Shown here in pieces: positions 42,464-55,099 of a stretch of 64,000 nt of DNA. This stretch comes from Prostheceraeus crozeri (Eukaryota; Platyhelminthes; Polycladida; Euryleptidae). Location of the stretch: NCBI GenBank assembly GCA_907163375.1, contig CAJQUW010005288.1, positions 62,001 through 126,000 on the forward strand, read 5' to 3'. How positions within the stretch are numbered: the first letter of the stretch is position 1; each line of letters starts with the position of its first letter. A model generated the notes under the pieces. That model saw nothing but the letters and a program-made list of their open reading frames with translations. It was not told the DNA's origin and did not search any database. The translations under genes and the position numbers were made by a program.

Positions 42464-42940
42464 ATGATTCTTTTGAAATCATCATACAAACAACCTAAAT
42501 CATTGCTTTCATTATTGTGTAAAAATAATCGCAAAATGATACATGGAATTTCAAAATGCAACGACAAAAGATGCAAAACTTGTGAAATCATTCAAACTGG
42601 AAAAACAATGCATTTTAGCAAAGTAAACAAGACATTCGAAATAAAATCAAACATTAATTGCAAATCTTCGAATGTTATCTACAAGCTCGAATGCTCCTGT
42701 GGTGAATACTATATTGGGCAGACAGGAGATTCATTCCATCATCGGATGACCGTTCACCGTCAACATGTGAACCAAGGAAATGCAGCCATGTTGAGAGTAA
42801 GCCGTCATATAGCTGCCTGTGGTGGGAGATTCAAAGCGGCTCCCTTTTATCAATTGCCTCCATGTGCTTCGAAGCTAGACCGCGAAAGAAAGGAAGCTAT
42901 GTTTATTAAGTTGTTTCTTCCCTCTTTGAATTCGCAATAA
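42464..42940 (+). CDS. Penelope-like GIY-YIG endonuclease fragment
   Basis: An open frame of 158 codons. CNDKRCKTCE is the Cys-rich lead-in and VIYKLECSCGEYYIGQTGDS the GIY-YIG core. It is followed by HHRMTVHRQHVN and a C-terminal LDRERKEAMFIKLFLPSLN. This is the C-terminal third of a Penelope-like polyprotein (Poseidon/Neptune-like by the Cys spacing). It has no stops but lacks the RT, so it cannot be autonomous. A degenerate hammerhead-like hairpin follows at about 43090-43125 (GCCGGGTGACCCGGT then GAAAACG). Confidence 0.75.
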   Translation: MILLKSSYKQPKSLLSLLCKNNRKMIHGISKCNDKRCKTCEIIQTGKTMHFSKVNKTFEIKSNINCKSSNVIYKLECSCGEYYIGQTGDSFHHRMTVHRQHVNQGNAAMLRVSRHIAACGGRFKAAPFYQLPPCASKLDRERKEAMFIKLFLPSLNSQ

Positions 42941-43165
42941 GTTAGCTATGCAATGATTTCCTATGCTTTATTTTCATCATGCAATATATATCTCAGTATC
43001 TATGTATCAATATTTTCATGTTAAAGATATCTTCGTTTAAATTATTCTGTAATAATATTATTTGTATACATTCATTTAGTAGCCTTGAAAAGCCGGGTGA
43101 CCCGGTGAAAACGTTTGGCTGATATATACTCTAATTTGAGATTCTCTTCTGGTTTTCGCTTATTT

Positions 43166-43167
<2 letters not shown>

Positions 43168-43199
<32 letters not shown>
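43168..43199. repeat. (TA)n microsatellite
   Basis: A TA run of about 15 units downstream of the Penelope fragment. Confidence 0.9.
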
Positions 43200-43202
<3 letters not shown>

Positions 43203-43770
43203 ACATGCATTTTTATATGCGTTTTATTCAATGACAGATTCATATGAGTTGGGAAATATGCAAATTTTCTTCCACTGCGAGTACATATGCATTGATATAT
43301 ATGCCCGTTTTATGCATTTTTGGTGCACCGCAGTGTGTAGGACTATACGTGTCCCATCTGCCCGTCAGATCGTCCCTTCTTCGCTAGCCCTGTACAGAAA
43401 CAGCGAAGCGGGGTTCAGGAAGTCAGTGAATATATCATTGATCCTGAAACACCGGATTGGAGCATTACACTCCGATACAAATACACTGACAACAGATGAA
43501 TGAACGAGTAGGAGGCCATTCTACAACTCTACGTAAATCCGTTCATACACTTGCAAACAAAAGATATCCCTCCAAATTGTGTAAAACACACCTTTACTTT
43601 CCTTCTCGTGCTTCATGAAAAATAATTGCACGGGACGTACTGTTCAGGACCCCTTCACGGTTCCCGATAATCAAATACCCTAACCGATTGAGCTCCAACT
43701 TGCTGACATACTCATTAGATCTAGACTGACAAAGTATGACTCATTCAGGTCCTATCTCTGTCTCATACAA
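43200..43770. other. Noncoding interval
   Basis: Only a short unsupported frame (43231-43503) is present. Nothing was recognised. Confidence 0.35.
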
Positions 43771-43777
43771 TAGTTGT

Positions 43778-44112
43778 GACTTTGAAGTCCGGTATCTCTG
43801 GAGTGAGGGACAGTTGAGAGCTGCCGCTTTGGATGTAGGTAAAGGGGATATATTTTGATGCTCTATGGCAAGTTCCGGCTGATTGGATCCCTAGGAGAAA
43901 AGTTTCGGCTAGTTTTGGATTTCGTTTTCTGCCTATAATTTGACTCAGGTCGATAATTTGACTTTGAAGCCCAATGTCTTTGGAATGAGAGACAGTGGAG
44001 GACTACAGCTTTGGGTGTGGGTAAAGGGATATATTTTGATGCTCTATGGCTATTTCCGGTTGATTGGATCCTTTGGAGAAAAGTTTTGGATATTTTAGGA
44101 TTTCGTTTACTC
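43778..44112. repeat. Tandem direct repeat, period 182 bp
   Basis: The copies at 43778-43932 and 43960-44112 share GACTTTGAAG...GATATATTTTGATGCTCTATGGC...TGATTGGATC with about 85-90 percent identity by eye. Noncoding. Confidence 0.65.
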
Positions 44113-47100
44113 TGTTATCCATGGCTTTTTAAATGTACTTTCGCTAATATTCGGAATTCCGTGAAATCTGATATATACTGAGGTAAAATGATGTTTTGTT
44201 AATGTTCGTGTGAAGTTACATTGAATTCGGAGCGATATTAAAATATTTATAGCTAGTTTAGGATTTTCGACATTTTGACTGGTTTATTTTTTTACAAATT
44301 ACCCAAAAACCCAATTTACATGTTTCATATTAAAATATTAAATAAAAACGATCAGATTGTTCATTAAAGTTTTACAAAACAGTAGAAAATTGAAAATTTA
44401 CGCAAGTGGCAGTATGCAGATATAATACATACGCATGAAGCTATATGGGCTACGCGTAACCCCCCCCCCAGGCCGCCAAAAATGTTACCGAGGATGTTTG
44501 AAATCGACTAACACAAGTGATCAAGCAGGGGAGTCTAAATCTAACTGAAAACAAAACAAAACTCTATAATGTACATGTTTCAGTACAATCAGTGAAAAAT
44601 ATCAAAATCAGATGTGTAGAGCGATCGAAAATGACGAATGATCAACAGTAATCAGATGTTTATTAGCAGCTGTGTGTCAAATTGCATGAACCAAAAAATG
44701 CTATCAAGAAACTAACAAGCAGCCTATCATGCGATGAAATATAGTAACTGTACTGATATAAACTGGAAAAATTCAAAATTACAAGTGTAGACCTATTTAA
44801 AAATGCGATTACAAAACATCAAATCACTCGTGTCATGACCATATAAGAGACTATGTTATTCCAAAAATGCCTCATGGAAGAATATCACATAACCAACACA
44901 GAATCTTGGCAAATTGAAAGCAGGCTATCACAATAATCTGTTGGTCCTTAGAAACACCACTGCATCTGCCAATTCAGGAGACATGCTTGCTGTTTTCTCT
45001 TAGAATGAGTCGTAAGTGCGAGAAAAGTCGTTCTACTGAAGTCTGGGTAGTCGGCAACGACGAGACAATTCTGCATGTTGATTGAATTTCTTTAGGATAC
45101 AGATCAATAATCTCTCACACAGCTGTCTTCTTATGTAAACAAGTAGGAGGCTGTGTAAGTAAGACTTGGGAAAATGTCGACAGTGAAAAGTGAGTGATGA
45201 GTGATATTCTAGAATTGCATGTCGGTCCTACTATACATGCAATAACGTAAATTTCACATGCGTACTTTATTTCAATGAGCATAATAGTGTTTATGAATGC
45301 ATATTAGAATTTGTATTAACCTCTTCTCTAACGACAAATATACGAAATCTTTCATTCTTCTTATTGGCATGTTTGAATTTCAAATAAGCTTATCGGACGC
45401 GGACGCGAAGGATTTCTGACCATGTTCGCGTCCGGCTGGCTTCGTTGGATCGTGTGAAAAGATCATGTCGATTGAGCATCTTTTTTATTGTTAATACATG
45501 TACATGCATGTTTATCATAATCACAACGTATTCTAATATGATATTATCAGAATTCATAGACTTTGCTGCTGGTCGCTGGTCTATTGATATGGCGAAATGT
45601 ACGTATTGAAAAATTCTCTTAGATTATCAGAATGGTTGATAATGTGATGAAATGAATTTTGCTGCTATCATGATTCCATAATGCAACAGTATCACTGCTT
45701 ATGATTAAGTAAACGAAATCAATGCAGCTGAATGATGCAGAGCTTCGCACATTGACTTTAACTTCTTCTGGTAACAGTCGGCAAGATAAGAATCTATTAA
45801 TAGACGAAAGATTGTAAAACTTAGCAGTGATACTCGCCCACATAAAAGTAATTATCCATAGAATTAATTCTATAGCGCACGATTTGGAAGCATGTGGTTC
45901 CAAAACATGCAATTGCAGAAGACAAATTAGCAGTTGACGTTCGGGAGAATACTAGCTACCTCACTATCATGTAGTACCACATTGCCTAATCGATTTGCTG
46001 CGCCATGACATGACAACATGGTAGCCTACTACACTTTATCCATTTAAGCTAAACAGCAAACACCTAAGATAGACCAGCGGATCTATTCTACATACATACT
46101 TGTACCTCATGTCATCTTATTTCTCCAAATAAAGAAAAATAGTAATTTAAATCAATTTTTTAAAAATTTTAAATCAATAGCTAAGTAGTCGCTTCCTTAA
46201 GAATTATCGCGTCCTCCTTTGCTTGTGCATATAGGGATGTGTTTCTGTTTCCAAAAACCTACAAGCATGCCTATGCTCTATATGCAGTAGATAGCTGATT
46301 ATATACATGTAGTATAATAGTAGTATATATAGTAGTAGTAGTATCCATAGTAGTAGTATATATAGTAGTATAATAGTAGTATACGAGCATATAGTAGGTT
46401 TGCATTGTCAACGAAGATACTCAAAGTAAGTGCTGAAGAACTTACGCTGACGGCGTCTCATCTCCTTCTCTGTTTGAGGTATTTAACATGAAAGTTTCAT
46501 TCAAACTGCATCAAATAGTAGAAATCCATGCACAAACGTGTATTTAATAGTTGCACGTCATCATGCTGCCCGAAAATCTTGCGCGATTCCGCAGTCATTA
46601 CAAGATCGTGAAATGAAAATTAAAATGCATTTGGACCTAATTTTTCACTCACTATTTCATGACACAAATATCTTCGCATCTTCAGTTCCTCTCAAATAAG
46701 TAGAAATAGTTTTAAGCAAAAACGATGTTAATAAATTTAGAACAACAACTATTATTTATGTTAAAAATTTCAAACAAAGACATCTTTCACTAGCTTTGAT
46801 TTTAAGGCTAAACGAAATTTGTGGATTTAGTTCGAATTGAATGACCGATAGTAAAACCTCGACTCAAAGTATTGCTAAAAAAGGGAAACGCTAAAGACAA
46901 AACTCTGGCCCGACGTTTTCATTTATTGAATTATCGCCAACTGAACGAAAGAGGAACAAACCCTCCAGTTTTGGCTGTAACTATTGATGTTGTATTAATT
47001 ATCTTTTCACAGAATTAGACTTAGAGACATTGAATTGAACGTTGACATTCATAAAGGCCGATAAGCACTGACATTTGATCAGGTAGGATTAGTATATACA

Positions 47101-47210
47101 TAATATAGATGATGTAAAAAATATTCAATCAATGTACTTCGTCTTCACAGCTTTCAAGGTGCTGTCCTCTGATTCTGCAGCCATATTATAGTGCGTCTTT
47201 AAATGCGTTT
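44113..47210. other. AT-rich noncoding interval with simple repeats
   Basis: A C11 tract lies at about 44460-44471 and a GTA-rich low-complexity patch at about 46308-46400. Short frames (for example 45619-45912, -) carry no recognisable domain. No gene is supported. Confidence 0.4.
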
Positions 47211-47469
47211 GTAGTGCGTTTTATTGTAAATGCCAACACAATTTTAGCAAGCGACTATGATAAAAAAGACATGCTGATAGCTAAACAAAGAAATAGTAAA
47301 AACACTCCCAATCTTAGTAGAGGCCTACCGTTTTTCAGCAATAAATGTGATCAAAAAAGTCAGATCGACAGTAAAAAAGCATGGTGGTATCGAATATGAT
47401 GGCATCAAGGGTACATTGAAAAGCAAATCAAATAAATCCTTAGACAAAATTATAAATACGAAGTGCAAA

Positions 47470-48090
47470 GATAAAACCAATAGATTTCATTATGTTATGA
47501 AAACTTTATTGAGTTACCAAACATGCTCCAGTCGATGTGACTATCATCAGTGACAAATTAATGAACAATCACACGACATCAGAATTTTTACATTTTCTAA
47601 TGTTTGTCAACTGCAGTCACGCTCATAGCTATGTAGCTATTATTCTTCTTTTCAATGTGATCTTTATGGTTGTTAGAAAAGTAGGTTATTCAATATTTCT
47701 ATTAAGTACTGCATATAGCTAGAAATTGAGCTTAAAATTTGAGACTACATGCATGTTCACAAAGCTCACTGTTAATTTGCCACTGATGATGATGATCACA
47801 TCCACTGAAACATGTTTGGTAACTCAATAAAGTTCTCATAACATAATGAAATAAAACCAATGTTTGTGGTTGCAAGGTTTGCGAGAAAATACGAGTAAGT
47901 AGGAAGAACAAATACTCTTGTAGGTATATGTTGCATATAAATATGCCAGTACAACTCGTGCCAAATTTGGTATTGCGCAAACTTGCCGCACACTAAAACA
48001 AAGACACAGTGAACATACTAATGCTGTAAAATGCAAACATCCAATTAGGGCCTTGACACAATATAAAACTAGGTATCATAACAAAAAAGT
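47470..48090 (+). mobile_element. Probable Penelope-like remnant with inverted ends
   Basis: About 90 bp at 47483-47575 are inverted at 47755-47860 (TTATTGAGTTACCAAACATG...). In the right arm, CTGATGA, a GATG/CATC hairpin and GAAAC (47785-47815) form a hammerhead-like core. The plus strand beyond 47940 contains FGIAQTCRTLKQRHSEHTNAV, reminiscent of the GIY-YIG motif (YIGxTxRxLKxRFxEH). The coding region is broken. Confidence 0.45.
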
Positions 48091-48239
48091 ATGTTAATCG
48101 TGCATGCAAATGATTACTAAAGATGTTGCTATTGAAGAAGCGAATTGCATCGAAACTTCTAAATCAAGAATCAACAGGAAGCAAGAGTCAGCTTTCTATC
48201 CATCGATCAAAAATACGAAATGGTAGGTGCTAACTCGAG

Positions 48240-51200
48240 ACCAGTCGGATGGAATGGCTCAGCCGTCGCACCTAGAAGGCAGTGAGAGCCGAAATTCAGT
48301 GGCTGACTATTTTATATACATTATACATCAATTTACCTAACAAAGAGAAATATACGGATCGCAAAAAGAAAAATATGTTTCTGTTGTTCGATTTAATTAT
48401 GGTATACAACAAGCTCTCAACCCGATTGGTCAACTACATCACATTTGTTTATCTGATTTAAACTTTTGTACTGCAATCCAATGTGAATTTCCGTAGAATA
48501 GAGTCAGAATCGATTAGTGCGTGAAGCCATCTTTTATCCTGTAGTCTTTCATGTGGGGAATCTCAACAGTGTTAGTTTATGTGGCAAAATGTTTGTGGTC
48601 CCAAAGGCAGTGTCACTTATTAAGTGAAGTCCAAGGTCAAATTCAACCATTTTTTCAGTGAGAATGTGAAGCATTTTGTCCGTTACCCACTTTGTAAATT
48701 TACTTCATTCACAGCAAAGAAAAAGGAACCAATCTTTTTTTTAATTGGTTATGCCCTCAAAAGAAGTTAACTGATCTCAGAAAGAATGTTTCACTCAACC
48801 TGCGTCCGAATTTGTTGTATCCGAACACGTTATTTCTCAAAATCTTGACTATGGATTTCTTGCTTTTCGTGTGTACTTCTTTCAAAAAAGCGTTAAGCAA
48901 CATGATGCCCTTTAAGAAGACTTCACAAAGTCCCAGGCCGTGGTTTCTATAAAAAAAAGTTGTAGTTTTGTTATTTTCTTTCGGCACTGTGCATTCGACA
49001 CCAAAATGCTATCCTCATCTGAGTTGATCTCGTCAAATTAAGCATGCACTTTGATCAGGCTTGAACAAACGAATGAACGGCCTTTTTGCATTTTCCTGTG
49101 AACGGATTGTCAAACTGTACGTCAGACAGACCGATGAGCGATGATCTGAACAAAAAATGGATTTCTGCGTGACTGAACGTGAATGAGAGGTGCTTTATAA
49201 ATGCACATTCAGTAAAAGCAGGTACTGTGCTGCATAAATTTCTGTTTAATCTCCTACCTATGGACTTATGAATTGAGCTACAAGTATATGCGTTCAATGA
49301 AATCAAGTCAATACGAGCCCCTTGATGATCGCGTTCGTTTTCATGTTGACACTTGCAATTGGCGTCATCGAGTATCATCAAACTCAGTTGAACAATGATG
49401 ATCATGAGTTTCATCAAAGTACCCCATTCCTGTGGATATTCAACAAATACCACTTTTAACACACTACTGATCTGTGGTCTAAGTTAGTGCATCAGTAATG
49501 AACCCAATGCGATGACAATCTTTGACTGCCAGCGCTGCAACACAAATACTTCCTTCTAAGCTCTATCGCCGCCGCGTGAAGGTTCAGATGAAAGGCTTAC
49601 AGGTAGTTGATCACAAGTTAACTTGCTTAAACGAACCGTTAATACGCTATAAGTTCAAGTCAATCGAAATCAAGAATTTGCAGGTGAATTGAATAAAAAT
49701 CCGTTCGACGGTTTTGTCGAAGCATGTGTAACATTGCAATAAAAATAACCCCTTTTGCCCCACCTGAGTCAACAGTCACGAGCCGCCACTGATGCGGTGT
49801 CCCAAGCATTCATTTTTATACAGCATTTAAATAACAATTATATGATCAACAATTTGAATTTGCTTTAAATCTGTTACATGAAGAATGATGACTATGATCA
49901 TTCTATACTACTGACATCACCAGCAGTACGATATGCAATGGAACTTATTTTTTAGAAGGCTATTGGTGAGGTCATTTAAGGGAACGATTGAACTGTCCTC
50001 TAATGACGCAGCTTTGAAGCTCCTTTTTCTATGCCTGTATGCCATTTCAGAATAACTAAACACTGCTTAGATAATCCACATTGTTTTTTCATAATTTCTG
50101 CTTGAAAATGTTACATTTCAAGTGCTACAGGTGCAGCGAGAACTACTTGTAATAGCGCTGAAGTGTCGTGTTATGACGGTTGTAGATCGATGAGATAAAT
50201 TTACTCTTTAAGAATGATCGAAGTCTTTTGAAAAAAATGTATTCAAATGTAGAAATTAAAAATAATTCATCAATCATAACAAACACCAATTCTGAAAATA
50301 GTCATTTTGAAGACAAAAAAAATTAAAATAGAAGTAGTGCTTCCTATAAATTTGTAACACAACCCTAACAGAAAAGCACAGCAGTATCATAAAATTAAAG
50401 ATAACGATATGACATTATACTAAAAAGATTGTCTAACTCAACTTCATTTTTCGAGAAGGTTCACGAGAAAAAGCTAATATACGTTTCACATCGATTCGTG
50501 CCTATCACTTTTTAGTTTATTAATGGTTGGAGCATTTTGTCAATATCTTTCTCTCGATGTAAGCACGGTTTGACAAGCGTTTATAAAATGTTTTGTCCGA
50601 ATTGTTGTTGACAAGCGTTTATAAAATGTTTTGTCTGAATTGTTTTGACGAAAGTCATTGAAATTCGTTTTATTGGTCTGTCAATAAACTTTTGAATGGT
50701 TTATGCGTTGTGACAAACGTTTAACAGACGTTTCCGCTATGACATTCGTCTTGGCAAACGGTTCAATTCTAAATGTCATTAATGTTCAAGAGTTTATTTG
50801 CGAATTTGCGTACTGAGTCGTCGTATAGCCTCGCTACCATGTCCCACAGTAATCCCAATCCACGTCCAGAAGACGTTCTGCCTTTTAATAAATATGTAAA
50901 TTGAAAAATGTAGATAAGAATGTTTGTCCCCCTTTCCCTTCTATGAGCCAATGTGAGAATGTCGCTCTTCCCCCGATGTGAGGCAAGATCGGACAAAACT
51001 TGTTTTTTGATAATATATCAGATGTAGTATTAGAAATAACATGTGCATGCACATTATAGGTCTATCTCGCATTTCATGAAAGTTCAGTTCATAGTCAGGC
51101 AGTAAGCCTCAAATGCTTCTTTCATTTTCAGATTGTTACTAGTGACTGTTACCTGGAACAACAGCGCGGTATGTTCACATGAAAACCAAATTATGAAGTT

Positions 51201-51400
51201 TTAAATACGCTTTTGGCCGGTATACACAGTCGACAAGCTTACGTTTTATCTAGCACAATTCTCTAAATAAAACTATCATTTTTTATCGGAAATCTAGCCC
51301 TTTCTTAGTATATTGATGGCGTTAAAGTACAGATATATCCTAATTTTAGACACCTACACGTGTTTTCTCATTGGAGCTAAATATACGCCAATTATGGACA
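48240..51400. other. AT-rich noncoding interval
   Basis: No gene, TIR pair or RNA was recognised. The only structure noted is a 38-bp tandem duplication at 50571-50643 (GACAAGCGTTTATAAAATGT). Confidence 0.4.
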
Positions 51401-51780
51401 AGAGATCCCCATCGAGACTTAAGAGGTACGAGCGAGTGTCAAAGGATACGCCAATCCTTAGAAAACTCTAATCCTTAGAGGGCACCGGTGGAACTTTTGT
51501 GGCACCATTTGAAGCTTAAGATGTACCAACCCTAACTAAATGGACGCCTGTAGAACCTTAGACGACAGCGGTTGAAGCTAAAGGGGCTTAAGAACCTAAG
51601 AGGGCTCTTAGGCTCTTGGAATCTAAGAGGGCTTCTATGATACCTTGGAGGGCACAAATGGAAGTTACGGGGGCGCCAGTAGAACCTTGGAGGGCACTGA
51701 TGGATGTGAAAGGGGCGCCCGCAGAACCGAAATTAGCGGTGCCAGTGGAACATGCGAGTAGTACAAGCTAAATTACAGTA
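51400..51780. repeat. Degenerate minisatellite, unit about 48 bp
   Basis: Words such as GGGGCGCCAGTAGAACCTTG and GGAGGGCAC recur with drift about every 45-60 bp. Several copies are visible between 51540 and 51750. No coding frame. Confidence 0.5.
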
Positions 51781-51927
51781 TATATAAAGGGGTGACAGAG
51801 TAATATATTGGGTCGCCGATGGAAGCATATTGTTGCATCGTTAGGGGTATAATACATATAATGTGACAAGAACGTCAATTCTTTTAGCTTCTCTCAGACT
51901 GATCTTGTCACTACTTATTCAAACATA

Positions 51928-53323
51928 CGTGGGTTGATCGGAAAGTTCTCCGCCTGCTATGTCTATGTTACTGACTTCGATCGCTATTGCTTTTTTCATG
52001 TATATCTATTCAGTATGCTTGAAGTGTAGGAAAATCGATTTCGTGATTTGATGTCATCTTCACGTTGACAGCAAGATATAATAAATTGCTCATTTGCAAC
52101 CTCGGCGATCGTCAGCATGACTGATAAAACAGAACAGCGAACGTGCATCAAATTCTGCGTTAAGTTGAAAAAGACAGCTACCGAAACTCTTGACATGCTT
52201 TGTCAGGCCTACGGCTCAGATGGTCTTTCTCGTACATCCGTTTTCGAGTGGTATTCGCGGTTCAAAAACGGCAGAGTCTGTTCAAGATGACGAGCGCTCA
52301 GGCAGATCGACAACCAGCAGGACAGCCGACAATGTCAACAAAGTTCGACAACTCATTCGTGAGGACCGCCGTCGTACCATTCGCCAACTTTCGGAGATGG
52401 TGGGAATTGGTTATGGAGTTTGCCTGGAAATCTTGACCAGTAACCTGGATATGCGAAGAGTGGCTGCCAAATTGGTTCCTCGAATCTTGACCACTGAGCA
52501 GAAACAAAGGCGGGTGGATGTGTGCGAGGAACTCCTGGAACAGGTCAACGATGATCCAACTTTCATGTCGCGAGTTATCACAGCTGACGAGAGTTGGATT
52601 TACGGGTATGATCCCGAAACAAAACAGCAGTCATCCCCAATGGAAGAGTCCTCAATCTCCGAGGCCTCGAAAAGCCCGACTATTTCGCAGTGCAACAAAG
52701 ACAATGTTGACTGTTTTCTTCGACCAGAAGGGTATCGTTCATCCGGACTTTGTTGACCTGGGGCGGACAGTGAATTTGGATTTTTACTGTGAAGTCTTAC
52801 GACGATTGAGAGAGACGGTTAGAAGGAAGAGACCTGACTTGTGGAAGAACCGCAATTGGCTGTCACATCACCTGCGCACCTGCGCACCTGCGCATGACTC
52901 CTTGAAAACAACCCAATTTTTGACCGACCACGGCATGACCATCGTTCCACATTCTCCGTACTCCCTTGACATCGCTCCATGTGACTTTTCTTTGTTCCCA
53001 AAACTGAAACTGCGGTTATGAGGACGTCGCTTCCAGTCTGTTGAAGAAATCCAAAAAGAGAAAGACACTGGTTTTGAGAAACATTAAGTCGGATTTCTTC
53101 AACGAAACTTTCGAGAAATGGAAGCGCCGCTGGAATCGCTGCATTGGTGCACGTGGCGAGTTCTTCGAAGGCGATAACTCGAATTTATTTGATGATACTG
53201 AGTAATGCAATTATTTCGTAATTCTTAATACATTTTTCATTCCTGGAATTCATCTCTTGCTTTGATTTATATAGCACACGAAAAAATACAGCATCAGTCC
53301 GGGAACTTTCCCTTCAACCCACG
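51928..53323 (+). mobile_element. Mariner element (DD34D type), 1,396 bp
   Basis: TA flanks at 51926-51927 and 53324-53325. TIRs are CGTGGGTTGATCGGAAAGTT and AACTTTCCCTTCAACCCACG. Size and layout are typical for mariner. The transposase inside is broken. Confidence 0.85.
52117..53215 (+). pseudogene. Mariner transposase, broken
   Basis: ATG 52117 starts MTDKTEQRTCIKFCVKLKK. A frameshift near 52275 moves it into the frame with DERSGRSTTSRTADNVNK and the first catalytic Asp in TADESWIYGYDPETKQQS (about 52590). A further shift near 52690 leads to APAHDSLKTTQFL. The second Asp (expected in HDNAPAH) is lost, because CACCTGCGCAC is locally triplicated at 52867-52897. The third Asp region is SPYSLDIAPCDFSLF (about 52970). 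There are at least three lesions, so the copy is inactive. Confidence 0.8.
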
Positions 53324-53325
53324 TA

Positions 53326-54830
53326 GTAGGGGTGCCAGGTACTGTGTTCGGAGGTTGAGGTAGTCAGGTCAGGACGTACTTTTCTTTGGGGTATTTTCTT
53401 GGAGATTGGACCTAGATACACCGATTTTAGAATGTCTGCTCTGGATCCTCTCTTGCGAATTTGAATTTTTATCGACTTTTTGAATTTTGGCAAAATTCTC
53501 AGGAAATTCTCAGGAAAATTAACGTGAAATATTGAGGTGCGAAACACGTTATACGAATTTTTGATGCCAACACAAATGCTAAAGTCAACAAACCGGATAT
53601 CATTTGAATGCTAATGACAGGATAAATATTTTGGTGCCAAAAGTTTTGTGATAGGGTCAGTGGGTGCAGAGTTAGAGGTCAAAAGGTCATGGTTAGATGC
53701 CAGCGCTCATACATTTGAAGCATGAATGTTCATCACCCTCCACTGACTAAACCAATAGCACGAATTCGATGTAGCTACTGTCTATTTTGAGTGTCCTTTA
53801 TGTGTCAGGTTTTGAGGGTATTAGGAAAGTCACTGGTAATTTAGTTTTTCTCAACAGCCCCGATTGGTAAATTCACAAATTCAGAAATTGCAATTAACTA
53901 GAATATCCTAAATAATTGAAAACTGCAGATCGTTTTAATTTTGTCAACAGCCTTTATTGGTCTGCTCAATTCTTAAATTGTGAATTGTGAAAAATAAAAG
54001 AAGAAACTTAGTGAACTACTTTTCTATTTTATCTTGTGAAAAAAGCGATTTTTAAAGTGACATCCACAGTGAGGATGAACGTAAGATAACAGCTTATACG
54101 CATAACAATATACAGAAGATAATGTGTGTTCTTGTACTTTCCTAGAATCTGGGTTGTCAAAAGCGAAATGGGAAATTCTCCCGGTCTGATGCTTCCGGGA
54201 ATGATGAGTCCACAACATCCAGCCATGGAAGTTATGTATCTGTAGACGTCATGCTGATTGATACTGTTCCCAAATCTATTCAGAAGGCTGACAGTTCGCT
54301 TACTCCTTGTCTGTTTGTTTACATGCACGGCGAGACCTAGGCTCACTTGCTGAGGTTGGTGATAAGGTAGGCCTAATTGTTATTATCATATACCGGCAAT
54401 GCAATAATAAGTACAATGATAAAAGGTAATTTTCAATAATGCTTTAAGCCCTTTCAATTTATCAATGAATAATGCAATATTGAAAGAGCGAAAGCGAAAA
54501 AATAAAAGTCAAGATAAATGCAAGACGGAAACGATAAGGAAAGTTAAGCGAGCCCAAAAAACGAAAATGAAAAATCTGTGGACAAAAACAACATCAATCA
54601 TAATGATAAACACTGCCTGTGTTGTCAGAGAAAAGCGCACTTTACTAACATTTGTAAGTACATTATTTTTAATCACCGAAACACCACTACCCGCATAATA
54701 TCGTTTTTATGCATAGCGAAAGATTATACAAATGCATATTATCATGCAACCAAGGAACTCATAACAAAAGGTTCCGTTGCTTAATTGCGCTTCAGTTCAA
54801 ATTACAGAAGTACTGAGCGCATCACAAAAT
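53326..54830. other. AT-rich noncoding interval
   Basis: Short frames only (for example 54465-54698, Lys-rich). No domain or repeat was recognised. Confidence 0.35.
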
Positions 54831-54837
54831 AACAATA

Positions 54838-55095
54838 TATGAAGCATCTCGCAGATGAATTAGATCCTTTGAGGGGTATTAAGTTTGAAAACGAATAAGA
54901 AATTCGGGCTGCTGTCAAGAAATCATTGGACAACTTCCCAAAACTCTGGTATGAAGAGGGAATGAAAAAGTTGGTAAACGCTGGAAAAGTGCATTGTTTT
55001 GCAAGGTGAATGTGGAGAAAAATAGACGTCCGTACATTGTCTTCTGATACTTTTATATTTTTAAGAAAGCAATTTGCATTTGCTACATAAGTGAT
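54838..55095 (+). pseudogene. Possible mariner/Tc1-like transposase C-terminal remnant
   Basis: The plus strand is readable through one TAA as KHLADELDPLRGIKFENE, then EIRAAVKKSLDNFPKLWYEE and GMKKLVN. This resembles the C-terminal tail of mariner transposases (L-x-x-x-x-F-x-S-x-E-E-V, then a helix ending in G-x-x-x-L-x-x-R-W). No TIRs were found and the catalytic core is absent. Confidence 0.35.
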
Positions 55096-55099
55096 GATT

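Noticed and set aside
45619-45912. 97-aa minus-strand frame
   Set aside because: Hydrophobic, no start context, no domain, and isolated in AT-rich DNA.
49055-49462. 135-aa minus-strand frame
   Set aside because: No recognisable domain or conserved motif. Length is compatible with chance in this interval.
50571-50760. CRISPR-like spaced repeats
   Set aside because: Only one tandem 38-bp duplication with drifted neighbours in eukaryotic DNA. No array.
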